The notes below the pieces were generated by a model, which did not search any database, had not been told where the DNA came from, and was given only the letters and a program-made list of their open reading frames with translations. Positions 26,691 to 34,966 of a DNA stretch of 64,000 bases are shown piece by piece. Within the stretch, counting starts at the first letter, position 1. The number at the start of each line of letters is the position of its first letter. The DNA comes from Streptomyces bottropensis ATCC 25435 (lineage in GTDB: Bacteria; Actinomycetota; Actinomycetes; Streptomycetales; Streptomycetaceae), in contig NZ_KB911581.1 of NCBI RefSeq assembly GCF_000383595.1, positions 4,036,265 through 4,100,264 on the forward strand, written 5' to 3'. The position numbers were made by a program, and so were the translations under genes.

Positions 26691-27896
26691 ATGACGCAAT
26701 ACATACAAAACTCGGCGCTGTGGGCACTCCTTGTCGTAACCCTTGTCGCCGCCATCCTCATCGTTCGTCAGCGACGGGCGGCGCGGACATTACGGCAGGA
26801 GATCGCAGGGCTCAAGAACCACTACGGTGAGCTGGAGAGCCAATACACGGAGTCCGTCCGCACGGCCCAGCAGGAAGCCGAAGGCGAGACGAGGACCGCG
26901 CTGAAGTCCGCCATGCGGACCCTGCAGGGCCTCGCCGCCGAACAGCAGCGCATCATCTCCGGACTGCAGCGCAAGTACGGTGACTCCGTCATGCTCCAGG
27001 ACCTCCTGGAGATCGACCACATGAACGCGCAGTTCGGCCGACGGGCCCAGTCCATCGCCGTCCTGTGCGAGGGCTGGCTCGGCCGGCACCGCGACGTCGC
27101 CTCGGTCTACGACGTGGTCCGCAGCGCCCAGGGCAGGATCCGCCACTTCCAGCGGGCGCACATCCTGTCCAAGGTCGACTTCGGTGTCACCAGCCGGGCC
27201 GTCGAACCGGTGGCACTGGCCCTCGCGGAACTGCTCGACAACGCGACCAGCTACTCCAGCCCGGACACCGTGGTCGAGATCAACGTCCGTTCCGTACCCA
27301 AGGGCGTCTGCATCATCGTCGACGACGCGGGTGTCGGCATGAACGAGGAGGAGAAGGCCAGGGCCGAGAAGCTCCTGACGAGCGAGCGGGCCACGGGCGT
27401 CTCCGGACTGGGCAACCCTCCGCAGTTCGGCTTCGCGGTGATCGGCGTGCTCTGCGAGCGGTTCGGCTTCACCGTGTCGGTGGACTCCACCTCCCCCTAC
27501 GGCGGCGTGCGGGCGGTCGTGCTGCTGCCCGACGACCTGCTCACCGACATGCCGGTGCCCAAGCAGCCGGCCGCGTCGGTGGAGTCGGTCGCGCCGAGGG
27601 AGGAGCCGCCGGCCGTCGAGTCGCGCCCCTCGGCGTACGAGCCGGCCCCCGAGCCCGCGCTGCCCCTCGGCACGACCGAGGACGGCCTGCCCAAGCGGCG
27701 GCGCAAGCGGCCGATGGCCCTGGTCTCGACCGGTCCGTCCGCCGCCCCGGCCGCCCCCAAGCGCCGCAGTGAGGAGACGGCAGCCATCATGGCCGCCTTC
27801 AAGCAGGGCACGGACGCCGGCCGCGCCACACATCCGGAGGGGGAGCGGCCGGGCGGAACCCGTGACGCGAGCAGTGAAGGGCACGAGGTCCAATGA
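26691..27896 (+). CDS. cvnA: Conservon sensor ATPase CvnA
   Basis: A 401-residue histidine-kinase-like protein, first gene of a conservon. One N-terminal membrane helix (about residues 9-25, LWALLVVTLVAAILIV) is followed by a coiled-coil segment, a region with EIDHMNAQFGRRAQS resembling the phospho-acceptor part, and an HATPase_c domain with LALAELLDNATSYSSPD (N box) and VDDAGVGMNEEEK. The C-terminal 130 residues are Pro/Arg-rich and disordered. In conservons CvnA is thought to form a membrane complex with CvnB, CvnC and the GTPase CvnD, resembling a G-protein signalling unit. The genes overlap, showing translational coupling. Confidence 0.93.
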   Translation: MTQYIQNSALWALLVVTLVAAILIVRQRRAARTLRQEIAGLKNHYGELESQYTESVRTAQQEAEGETRTALKSAMRTLQGLAAEQQRIISGLQRKYGDSVMLQDLLEIDHMNAQFGRRAQSIAVLCEGWLGRHRDVASVYDVVRSAQGRIRHFQRAHILSKVDFGVTSRAVEPVALALAELLDNATSYSSPDTVVEINVRSVPKGVCIIVDDAGVGMNEEEKARAEKLLTSERATGVSGLGNPPQFGFAVIGVLCERFGFTVSVDSTSPYGGVRAVVLLPDDLLTDMPVPKQPAASVESVAPREEPPAVESRPSAYEPAPEPALPLGTTEDGLPKRRRKRPMALVSTGPSAAPAAPKRRSEETAAIMAAFKQGTDAGRATHPEGERPGGTRDASSEGHEVQ

Positions 27897-28294
27897 ACAA
27901 CGATCTTTCCTGGATGCTTGACAGCGCCTTGGAGATCCCCGGAGCCCTCCACGCGGTTCTGGTCTCCTCCGACGGGCTGCTGAGGGCACGCTCGAAGGAC
28001 GTGGACAAGGACGACGCCGACAAGGCCGCCGCCGCGATGAGCGGCATGCAGTCGCTCAGCCGGTCCCTGGCGTTCTTCTGCTCCCGCTCGGACCTGCGCT
28101 GGCAGCAGACCCTCGTCGAGTTCGACGGCGGCTGGATCTTCCTCATCTCCGCCGGCGACGGCGCCTACCTCGCCGTGTCGGCCTCCTCCGACGTCGACAT
28201 GGCCGACATCACCTTCCGCATGCAGCAACTCGTCGGACAACTGGGCAAGGTCATGACCGCCCCGCCCCGGGAGAGCAGCGTGGTACGGCCATGA
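27893..28294 (+). CDS. cvnB: Roadblock/LC7-domain protein CvnB
   Basis: A 133-residue protein consisting of one Roadblock/LC7 domain (LSWMLDSALEIPGALHAVLVSS, AAAAMSGMQSLSRSLAFF). This fold acts as regulator or partner of small GTPases such as CvnD. The start overlaps the cvnA stop (ATGA) and its stop overlaps cvnC in the same way. Confidence 0.95.
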   Translation: MNNDLSWMLDSALEIPGALHAVLVSSDGLLRARSKDVDKDDADKAAAAMSGMQSLSRSLAFFCSRSDLRWQQTLVEFDGGWIFLISAGDGAYLAVSASSDVDMADITFRMQQLVGQLGKVMTAPPRESSVVRP

Positions 28295-28668
28295 CCGATT
28301 CCGACAGGCACGAGCACGAAGCCGCCGAATTAGTACGTCCGTACGTCATCACCGGCGGCCGCAGCCTTCCCGGCGAGAGCCAGTTCTCCCTCATCACGCT
28401 GGTCACGGCGGTCGTCGACCAGCAGCAGCGGCCTGCCCGCCTCTCACCCGAGGAGCAGAACCTGCTGGGGATGTGCGTCGGCGGTTACCTCTCCGTCGCC
28501 GAGATCTCCGGACACCTGCACCTTCCTGTGGGGGTCGTGAAGATCCTGCTGGCGGCCCTCTCCGAGGCCGGCTACCTCGTCACCCGCCCGCCGGCGACCC
28601 GTGCGCCCGTCGCCAACCTGCAGATCCTCGAGGAGGTGCTCCATGGTCTCCAGTCCAAGTTTGGATGA
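28291..28668 (+). CDS. cvnC: DUF742 winged-helix protein CvnC
   Basis: A 125-residue DUF742 protein with the family pattern VRPYVITGGRSLPGESQFSL near the N-terminus and a winged-helix-like part, LSVAEISGHLHLPVGVVKIL. It overlaps both neighbours; the cvnD start lies inside its 3' end. In conservons this protein is a partner of CvnA, B and D of unclear biochemical role. Confidence 0.95.
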   Translation: MTDSDRHEHEAAELVRPYVITGGRSLPGESQFSLITLVTAVVDQQQRPARLSPEEQNLLGMCVGGYLSVAEISGHLHLPVGVVKILLAALSEAGYLVTRPPATRAPVANLQILEEVLHGLQSKFG

Positions 28669-29236
28669 GCGGGCCTACGTCCCCGGCGGAGAGACGCAGA
28701 CCGCCGTGAAGATCCTGGTCGTCGGGCACTTCGCGGTGGGCAAGACCACGTTCATCGGGTCGATCTCCGAGATCTCGCCGCTCTCCACCGAGGAGACGAT
28801 GACCCAGGCCGGCGAGGCGATCGACGACCTCAAGGGCGTCCAGGGCAAGACCACCACCACGGTCGCCATGGACTTCGGCCGCCTCACCGTCAGCGACCGT
28901 GTGGTGCTGTACCTCTTCGGCACGCCCGGCCAGCAGCGCTTCGTGCAGATGTGGGAGGACATGGCACGCGGCGCCCTCGGGGCGCTCGTGCTCGTCGACC
29001 CCGAGCGGCTGGCCGACTCGTTCGCCGTCATCGACCTGATCGAGCAGTACGGACTCGACTACGCGATCGCGGTCAACCATTTCGACGGCACGTCCATACG
29101 TGACGCCAGGGCACTGCGCGAAGCGCTCGATCTGCTCGACGACACCCCCATCGTCACCTGCGACGCGCGGGACGAGCGGTCGTCGGCCGAAGCACTGATC
29201 ACGCTGGTCCGCTACTTGATGGACCGCGCCCGTTAG
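28643..29236 (+). CDS. cvnD: Small Ras-like GTPase CvnD
   Basis: A 197-residue GTPase with P-loop GHFAVGKTTFIGS, a switch II DxxG-like segment LFGTPGQQRF and a base-recognition motif NHFDG replacing NKxD. It belongs to the MglA-like ATP/GTP-binding group of conservons. The ATG at 28643 follows a strong AGGAGGT inside cvnC. It should be regulated by CvnA-C. Confidence 0.94.
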   Translation: MVSSPSLDERAYVPGGETQTAVKILVVGHFAVGKTTFIGSISEISPLSTEETMTQAGEAIDDLKGVQGKTTTTVAMDFGRLTVSDRVVLYLFGTPGQQRFVQMWEDMARGALGALVLVDPERLADSFAVIDLIEQYGLDYAIAVNHFDGTSIRDARALREALDLLDDTPIVTCDARDERSSAEALITLVRYLMDRAR

Positions 29237-29249
29237 GAGCAGAGCAGAC

Positions 29250-30587
29250 ATGACCTCCGATTCCACCTTCCCCGCACCCCCGCCCGGCTGCCCGGCCCAC
29301 GACAGCGGGATGCGGGTCCCGCTGTACGGACCGGAGTACGCCGCCGACCCGCAGGCGTACTACGCCTACATGCGGCACTACGGGCAGACCGCACCGGTCG
29401 AGATCGCGCCCGGCGTCGACGCCACCCTCGTCACCGACCACGCGACGGCGCTGAGGCTCCTCCAGGACTCGGGCAACTTCCGCAAGGACGCGCGCCGTTG
29501 GCGCGACGTCGCGGAAGGCAAGATCGGCCCGGACAGCCCCGTCGTCCCCATGCTGGGGTACCGCCCCAACGCCATGTTCACCGACGGCGCCGAACACGCC
29601 CGGCTCCGCCAGGCCATCACCGACAGCCTGGCCAAGGTCGACTCCCGCCGCATCAGCGACATGACCAAGCGGGCCTCCGACTACCTCCTGGCCCAGGTCT
29701 CCGCCCGCGGCTCCATCGACCTGATGAACGACTACGTCAAGCCGCTGCCGCTGCTCGTGTTCAACGAACTGTTCGGCTGCCCGGCGGACATCGGCGACCG
29801 GGTCGTCTTCGGCATCTCCGGAGTCTTCGAGGGCGTCAACGCCGAGAAGGCCAACGCGGTCCTGGGACAGGCCGTGTTCGAACTGGTCGCCCTCAAGCGC
29901 GCCAGGCCCGCCGACGACGTCACCTCCTACCTGATGCGGCACGAGGCACGGCTGACCGACGAGGAACTCGTCCACCAGCTGATCCTGCTCCTCGGCGCGG
30001 GCGCCGAACCGCTGCGCAATCTCATCGGCAACACCCTGCACCGGCTGCTCCTGCACGACCGGTACGCCGACGGCGGCCTCATCGAGGAGGCCATCGACGA
30101 CACGCTGTGGGAGAACCCGCCCATGGCGAACTACGCGCCCCATTACCCCGCCATCGACCTGGAGTTCGGCGGCACGAAGATGCGGGCCGGCGATCTCGTC
30201 CTCGTCAGCATGACGGCGGCCAACACCGACCCTGCGCTCGCGACGGCCCGTCAGACCGGCGGCCGGCGCGCGCACCTGTCCTGGAGCGCGGGCCCGCACG
30301 CCTGCCCCTCCAAGGAACTCGCCCGCCTCGTCACCATGGTGGCCATCGAGAACCTGCTCAACCGTCTGCACGACATCGAACTCGCGGTGCCCGAGGACAG
30401 CCTCACCTGGCGACCCGGCCCCTTCCACCGCGCGCTCGCCGCGCTTCCCTGCCGCTTCACCCCGCAGGTGATGCAGCGTCCGGCCCCGCCCCGCGCGGAG
30501 ACGACCGCCCGCGGCGACAACGCCCCCGCGGGCCGGAAGGCCGAGCGAGGGGTGTGGGGTTCCTTCCTGTCCTGGTTGAAGGGGTGA
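29250..30587 (+). CDS. cvnE: Conservon cytochrome P450 with noncanonical ExxR region (CYP157-like)
   Basis: A 445-residue P450 13 bp after cvnD, as in S. coelicolor conservons that end with P450 genes. The heme loop is WSAGPHACPSKELAR, with the Cys ligand present. The I-helix reads LLLGAGAEPLRNL, where relatives have A/G-G-x-E/D-T. At the K-helix, where nearly all P450s have ExxR, the frame reads IDDTLWENPP, so both Glu and Arg are replaced. This is the signature of the CYP157 group, whose members have EQSLW-like motifs. The N-terminus CPAHDSGMRVPLYGPEYAADP is typical of the group. The substrate is unknown; the next genes make prenylated indoles, so that is one possible target. Confidence 0.9.
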   Translation: MTSDSTFPAPPPGCPAHDSGMRVPLYGPEYAADPQAYYAYMRHYGQTAPVEIAPGVDATLVTDHATALRLLQDSGNFRKDARRWRDVAEGKIGPDSPVVPMLGYRPNAMFTDGAEHARLRQAITDSLAKVDSRRISDMTKRASDYLLAQVSARGSIDLMNDYVKPLPLLVFNELFGCPADIGDRVVFGISGVFEGVNAEKANAVLGQAVFELVALKRARPADDVTSYLMRHEARLTDEELVHQLILLLGAGAEPLRNLIGNTLHRLLLHDRYADGGLIEEAIDDTLWENPPMANYAPHYPAIDLEFGGTKMRAGDLVLVSMTAANTDPALATARQTGGRRAHLSWSAGPHACPSKELARLVTMVAIENLLNRLHDIELAVPEDSLTWRPGPFHRALAALPCRFTPQVMQRPAPPRAETTARGDNAPAGRKAERGVWGSFLSWLKG

Positions 30588-30689
30588 CACCCGCAACCGT
30601 CTGTGACGGAAGGCACTGCATGAGCTTTCAACCAAAGGGGTAGTAACGCGGCGGCAATTCGTGGTGACCAACGAACAAAGGGAGGTGTC

Positions 30690-30941
30690 GTGGACCACAT
30701 ATCCACCGGCGCCGCTTCTGCTCGACATCCGGACATGTACCGCCGCTCCCGACGGCACACCGCATTAACCCCCGTGGAGGCCACGAAGGGCGAGATCCGC
30801 CACCGGTCACCACGAAACGAGATACCCGCCGAGGTCGGCGGGTATCTTTGCGTCTCCTCCCACGCCCCGGCCGCCGACCAGGAGAAACCCGCGTCCCCGG
30901 CACCGTCCCCCCACTCCGAGCAGCGGCGGGAGCACCGGTGA
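30690..30941 (+). CDS. 83-residue ORF translationally coupled to the prenyltransferase
   Basis: The GTG at 30690 follows AGGGAGGT with a 4-bp spacing, a strong ribosome site. The frame runs 83 codons and its TGA overlaps the prenyltransferase GTG (GTGA). The protein is basic at the start and Pro/Ala/Ser-rich at the end, with no recognised domain, no membrane segment and no run of Trp codons. A perfect hairpin (30821-30846) is inside it. It may be a real small protein or a leader ORF whose translation controls the downstream gene. I do not recognise it. Confidence 0.5.
   Translation: MDHISTGAASARHPDMYRRSRRHTALTPVEATKGEIRHRSPRNEIPAEVGGYLCVSSHAPAADQEKPASPAPSPHSEQRREHR
30821..30846 (+). terminator. 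Perfect 10-bp hairpin inside the leader ORF (attenuator-like)
   Basis: GATACCCGCC pairs exactly with GGCGGGTATC across a 6-base loop and is followed by TTTG. It resembles an intrinsic terminator with a short U tract, placed about 90 bp before the prenyltransferase start. Ribosomes translating the leader ORF would unfold it, so it is a candidate attenuator. Confidence 0.55.
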
Positions 30942-33523
30942 GCGCCCACGGGTCCGGCACCGGGGGGACCCGCGTGGACCGGACGCTCGGCGACCTCGTG
31001 ACGGGCCAACTGCGGCGGCTGTGCCAGGTGTCCGGGCTCGGCCCGTCCGACGCGGACACCTACGCGCACGTACTGACCGACTCCCTCGGAGCGGCGGCCG
31101 AGCGGTCCCTGGACCTGCCGCCCCCCTCCCGGAGCTTCCTGTCCGACGACTCCACCCCCGTGGAGTTCTCGCTCTCCTTCGCACCGGACGCGCCCCCCAG
31201 GCTGCGGGTGCTGCTGGAGCCGGGATGCGGCGCCGACACCCTCCGCGAGGACGGCCGCACCGGACTGCGCGTGGTCCGGTCCATGGCACGACGCTGGGGC
31301 TTCGGCACCGCACAACTCGACGCCCTGGAGGACCTGTTCCTGCCCCCCGACCCGCACGGCCCGCTGGCCCTGTGGATCGCCCTGGAGCTGCGCCCCGGCG
31401 GCGTCCCCAGGATGAAGGTGTACCTGAACCCGGCGGCGTCCGGCGCGACGAGAGCCGCCGGGACGATCCGGGAAGCGCTGGACCGGCTCGGCCACCGGCA
31501 CGCCTTCGACGCGCTGCCCCCGGCCGACGGTTACCCGTTCTTCGCCCTCGACCTGGGGGACTGGGCGGCACCCCGGGTGAAGATCTACGCCACCCACCAC
31601 GGACTGCCGGTGACAGCCGCCGGCGGCCTGTGCCGGATGGACTCCGGCCCCGACAGCGCGACGCTGGAGGAGTTCCTCCGCACCGCGGGCGGCTTCGGCG
31701 ACGGAGCAGGGCGATCCTCGCTCGCCGAGGCCCGGTTCGACCGGCGCCCCGTCCTGACCTGCCACTCCTTCACCCGGACCACCGGCGGCCCCACCGGCTT
31801 CACCCTCCACGTCCCGGTCAGGGACTACGCCCGGGACGACGCGCAGGCACTGCGCTGGGCCGGCACCGTCCTCGGCCGCCACGGGCTCGGCACCGACACC
31901 CTCGCCCGGTCACTGGCCGCCGTCACCCCCCGGCCGCCGCAGGACGGCGTCGGACTCATCGCCTACGTGGCGCTGGCCCACGAGGAGCACCGGCCGCCCC
32001 GGGTGACCGCGTACATCTCGTCGGAGGCCTACGCGGTCCGGCCCCCCAACACCCCCTCGGCGGACCGCACCGCACCGTCCCCCGGACGGCACGAGTCCGG
32101 CCCCCGGCACGGCAACGACCAGACATTCAGCAGTACGTCAGGAGCAAGGATCAGCATGGAGCCCTACCGCATCAAGGTCGTCGAGCCCATCGCGCTCACC
32201 ACCCGGCAACAGCGCGAGGCGGCGCTGGAGCGGGTGCACTACAACCTCTTCGACCTGCGCGCCGAGGAGGTGACCATCGACCTGCTCAGCGACTCGGGCA
32301 CCGGCGCCATCTCCGCCGCCCAGCTCGCCGCGGGCATGGAGGGCGACGAGTCCTACGCGGGCTCACGCTCCTTCTACCGCTTCCACGAGACCGTGACCGA
32401 GCTGACCGGCTACCGGCACATCCTCCCGGCCCACCAGGGACGCGCGGCCGAACGCATCCTGTTCAACACGCTTCTCGAACCCGGCGGCATCGTCCTGGCC
32501 AACACCCACTTCGACACCACCCGGGCGAACGTGGAACTCTCCGGATGTCAGGCCCATGACATCCCGTGTGCCGAGGCCCGCGACCTCGACAGCGAACGCC
32601 CCTTCAAGGGCAACATCGACCTCGACAAGCTCCGTTCCACACTCGAAGGACCGGACGGCTCCCGCGTCCGCGTGGTGATCATGACGATCACCAACAACGG
32701 AGGCGGCGGCCAGCCCGTCTCCATGGAGAACCTCAAGCAGACCGCCGAGATCTGCCGCCGCCACGGCGTCCCCATGATCCTGGACGCCGCCCGGTTCGCC
32801 GAGAACGCCTGGCTCGTCACGCGCCACGAAGAGGGCTACCGCGACCGCACACCCCGCCAGGTCGCCGAGGAAGCGTTCCGTCTCGCCGACGGCTGCGTCA
32901 TGAGCGCCAAGAAGGACGGCATCGTCCACATCGGCGGCTTCATCGGCCTCAACGACCCCGAACTCGCCGAGAAGTGCGAACGCCTGCTCATCGCCACCGA
33001 GGGCTTCGCCACCTACGGCGGACTCGCCGGCCGCGACCTCGACATGATGGCCACCGGCCTGCTGGAGGTGACCGAACCCGCCTACCTCGCCGAACGCGCC
33101 GACGTCGCCTCCCACCTCGCCGACCGCGTCCGCTCGGCCGGCGTCGACATCCTCGAACCCCCGGGCCTGCACGCCCTCTACCTCAACGCCGGACGCCTGT
33201 TCCCGCACATACCGCCCCACCACTACCCGGGCCACGCCCTCGCCTGCCGCCTCTACCTCGAAGGCGGCATCCGCTCTGCCGAACTCGGCTCCCTCTACCT
33301 CGGCGAGGAGGACGAGGACGGCAACCCCACCAAGAGCGCACCGTACGAACTGGTCCGCCTGGCACTCCCACGCCGCGTCTACACCCGCAGCCACTACGAC
33401 CACGTCGGCCGGACCCTGGAACAGATCGTCAAGAACGCGGAATCCGTCCACGGCTACCGCATCGTGGAGCAGTCCCCGATCCTGCGGCACTTCCGCGCCA
33501 AACTGCAGCCGGTGACCGGCTGA
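30938..33523 (+). CDS. Indole prenyltransferase-tryptophanase fusion (IptA-IptB-like)
   Basis: One continuous frame of 861 residues. Residues 1 to about 375 form an ABBA-type aromatic prenyltransferase of the DMATS/6-dimethylallyltryptophan-synthase group (FSLSFAPDAPPRLRVLLEPG, RMKVYLNPAASG, PRVKIYATHHG, GLIAYVALAHEEHRPPRVTAY). A Pro/Ser/Thr/Gly-rich linker (about 376-406) leads into a complete PLP-dependent tryptophanase (407-861, starting MEPYRIKVVEPIALTTR), with DAARFAENAW and the PLP-lysine motif MSAKKDGIVHIGG. In other Streptomyces these are separate neighbouring genes that make dimethylallylindole from tryptophan. The GTG at 30938 has GGGAG upstream. An internal ATG at 32156 has its own site (AAGGA, 5-bp spacing), so a separate tryptophanase may also be made. 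Confidence 0.82.
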   Translation: MSAHGSGTGGTRVDRTLGDLVTGQLRRLCQVSGLGPSDADTYAHVLTDSLGAAAERSLDLPPPSRSFLSDDSTPVEFSLSFAPDAPPRLRVLLEPGCGADTLREDGRTGLRVVRSMARRWGFGTAQLDALEDLFLPPDPHGPLALWIALELRPGGVPRMKVYLNPAASGATRAAGTIREALDRLGHRHAFDALPPADGYPFFALDLGDWAAPRVKIYATHHGLPVTAAGGLCRMDSGPDSATLEEFLRTAGGFGDGAGRSSLAEARFDRRPVLTCHSFTRTTGGPTGFTLHVPVRDYARDDAQALRWAGTVLGRHGLGTDTLARSLAAVTPRPPQDGVGLIAYVALAHEEHRPPRVTAYISSEAYAVRPPNTPSADRTAPSPGRHESGPRHGNDQTFSSTSGARISMEPYRIKVVEPIALTTRQQREAALERVHYNLFDLRAEEVTIDLLSDSGTGAISAAQLAAGMEGDESYAGSRSFYRFHETVTELTGYRHILPAHQGRAAERILFNTLLEPGGIVLANTHFDTTRANVELSGCQAHDIPCAEARDLDSERPFKGNIDLDKLRSTLEGPDGSRVRVVIMTITNNGGGGQPVSMENLKQTAEICRRHGVPMILDAARFAENAWLVTRHEEGYRDRTPRQVAEEAFRLADGCVMSAKKDGIVHIGGFIGLNDPELAEKCERLLIATEGFATYGGLAGRDLDMMATGLLEVTEPAYLAERADVASHLADRVRSAGVDILEPPGLHALYLNAGRLFPHIPPHHYPGHALACRLYLEGGIRSAELGSLYLGEEDEDGNPTKSAPYELVRLALPRRVYTRSHYDHVGRTLEQIVKNAESVHGYRIVEQSPILRHFRAKLQPVTG

Positions 33524-33544
33524 CAACCCCCGCCAGGTGACATC

Positions 33545-33584
33545 GACGCCCCGACGGAGCCGCCCCACCCTCCGCCGGGGCGTC
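33545..33584 (+). terminator. Hairpin terminator after the prenyltransferase-tryptophanase gene
   Basis: GACGCCCCGACGGAG (33545-33559) pairs with CTCCGCCGGGGCGTC (33570-33584) with one mismatch and a 10-base loop. There is no U tract, as is common in Streptomyces terminators. Confidence 0.6.
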
Positions 33585-33599
33585 GCGCGCGGCGATGAC

Positions 33600-33672
33600 A
33601 CGAAGACGAACACCAAGACGAACACCAAGCCGAGACGATGACGACGAAGAAGACGACGACGAAGACGACGAC
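33600..33672. repeat. Low-complexity ACGA/AGACGA repeat covering the deaminase start
   Basis: The stretch consists of irregular repeats of ACGAAGACGAACACCA and GACGACGA units. It replaces the expected ribosome-binding region and encodes the Thr/Lys-rich N-terminus of the deaminase. Slippage here could change the length of the N-terminus. Confidence 0.7.
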
Positions 33673-34078
33673 GGCCGACACTCACCCCGTCGACCACGAA
33701 CTCATCCGGGCCGCCACCGACACCGCGCGCACCCGCTGCCGGGGCGACAACCACACCATGGCAGCCGCGGCCCGCGCCCGGGACGGCCGCATCATCACCG
33801 CCGTGAACGCCTACCACTTCACGGGGGGACCCTGCGCCGAACTGGTCCTCATCGGCGCGGCGGCCGCCCAGGGAGCCTACGAGCTCGACACCGTCGTCGC
33901 CGTGGGCGACCGCGACCGGGGGGTCGTACCGCCCTGCGGCCGATGCCGCCAGGTCCTCCTCGACTACTTCCCCACCCTCAGGGTCATTGTCGGCACGGGC
34001 GACCACACCCGGACCGTCCCCATTGCCGACCTGCTGCCGGACAGCTACGTCTGGGCCGACCACCAGCTCGACGCCTAG
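33638..34078 (+). CDS. Cytidine deaminase/blasticidin-S deaminase-like protein
   Basis: A 146-residue zinc deaminase. The catalytic motifs are FTGGPCAELVLIGAAAAQ (Cys-Ala-Glu with the proton-shuttling Glu) and VVPPCGRCRQVLLDYFP (PCxxC zinc ligands). The first ligand is Cys, as in cytidine deaminase and blasticidin deaminase. The first 15 residues are a Thr/Lys run (MTTKKTTTKTTTADT) encoded by a GAC/AAG simple repeat that starts already at 33600, upstream of the ATG. No ordinary ribosome site precedes the ATG at 33638, so the exact start is uncertain. Its role may be pyrimidine salvage or nucleoside-antibiotic resistance. Confidence 0.85.
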   Translation: MTTKKTTTKTTTADTHPVDHELIRAATDTARTRCRGDNHTMAAAARARDGRIITAVNAYHFTGGPCAELVLIGAAAAQGAYELDTVVAVGDRDRGVVPPCGRCRQVLLDYFPTLRVIVGTGDHTRTVPIADLLPDSYVWADHQLDA

Positions 34079-34111
34079 CGGCCACAGCACGCCGTGGAAC
34101 CCGCGGACCGG

Positions 34112-34966
34112 CTATCGCGGCAGTGGACGATTCTCGAACAGCACCATCCCGGCCGCCGTGTTGGAGGCGGGCACGTGATAGGCGTCGTGCACACGGCGGA
34201 TTCGTGGCCCGAGGGCGCCGCGCATGATCAGCCACATGATGAGTTCGATGCCCTCGGAGCCGGCCTCGCGGATGTAGTCCTCCCGGGTCAGCGCCGCCAG
34301 CTTCTCCGGGTCGTGCTCGATGGCGTCGAGGTACATCCGGTCGAAGTCCTGGTTGATCAGCCCCGCGCGGGCGCCCGCGAGTTGATGGGACATGCCGCCG
34401 GTTCCGAAGACGGCGACCTTGAGGTCCTCGGGGAAGGAACGGATCGCCTCGCCGAGGGCCCTGCCCAGGGCCAGGCACCGTGCCGCCGTGGGCTGCGGGT
34501 ACTGGATGACGTTGACCAGGAGGGGGACGACGGCGCACGGCCAGCTCTCCCCGGGCTCGGGGCAGTACACCGACAACGGCACGGTCAGACCGTGGTCCAC
34601 GGCGAGATCCTGGAACACCGTGATGTCGAAGGAGGAGTCGATCAGGCTTTCGATGAGATGGTCGGAGAACTCCGGGGCGCCGACGACGGTCGGGACCGCA
34701 CGGCTGCCCCATCCTTCGTCCGCCACCTCGTACGAGGCCGCCGCGCCGACCGCGAAGGCCGGTGTGACGGACAGGTCGACGGCGTTGGCGTGGTCGTTGT
34801 AGACGACCACGGCCACGTCCGGCGTATGCCGGGCCATCCACTCACGGGCCGGCGCGTACCCGTCGAACAGCGGTTTCCAGTACGGGTCCTCGGTCTTCCC
34901 GCGGTCCATCGCCGCACCGATCGACGGCACGTGCGAGGTGGCCAGACCCCAGATCACCTCAGCCAA
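34112..34966 (-). CDS. ligB: LigB-type extradiol dioxygenase beta subunit (protocatechuate/gallate)
   Basis: A 284-residue class III extradiol dioxygenase. It begins MAEVIWGLATSHVPSIGAA; with the TTG start at 34966 the first iron ligand is His12, the same number as in Sphingobium LigB, and the second is His59 (YNDHANAV, His61 in LigB). The likely third ligand is the Glu of GSEGIELIMWL. GTGGMSHQLAGARAGLI contains the catalytic His region. It overlaps the ligA stop by 8 bp. With LigA it should open the ring of protocatechuate or gallate between C4 and C5 using Fe(II) and O2. It ends the aromatic operon. Confidence 0.9.
   Translation of the reverse strand: MAEVIWGLATSHVPSIGAAMDRGKTEDPYWKPLFDGYAPAREWMARHTPDVAVVVYNDHANAVDLSVTPAFAVGAAASYEVADEGWGSRAVPTVVGAPEFSDHLIESLIDSSFDITVFQDLAVDHGLTVPLSVYCPEPGESWPCAVVPLLVNVIQYPQPTAARCLALGRALGEAIRSFPEDLKVAVFGTGGMSHQLAGARAGLINQDFDRMYLDAIEHDPEKLAALTREDYIREAGSEGIELIMWLIMRGALGPRIRRVHDAYHVPASNTAAGMVLFENRPLPR

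Noticed and set aside
30620..30643. Seven-codon leader peptide (MSFQPKG) upstream of the 83-codon ORF
   Set aside because: It has GGAAGG before its ATG, but it has no regulatory codon run and no hairpin in register, so it is not listed as a feature.
30938..32155. Annotating prenyltransferase and tryptophanase as two separate genes
   Set aside because: No stop codon occurs between them in the given sequence, so one fused reading frame is the direct reading; the internal start is mentioned as an alternative.
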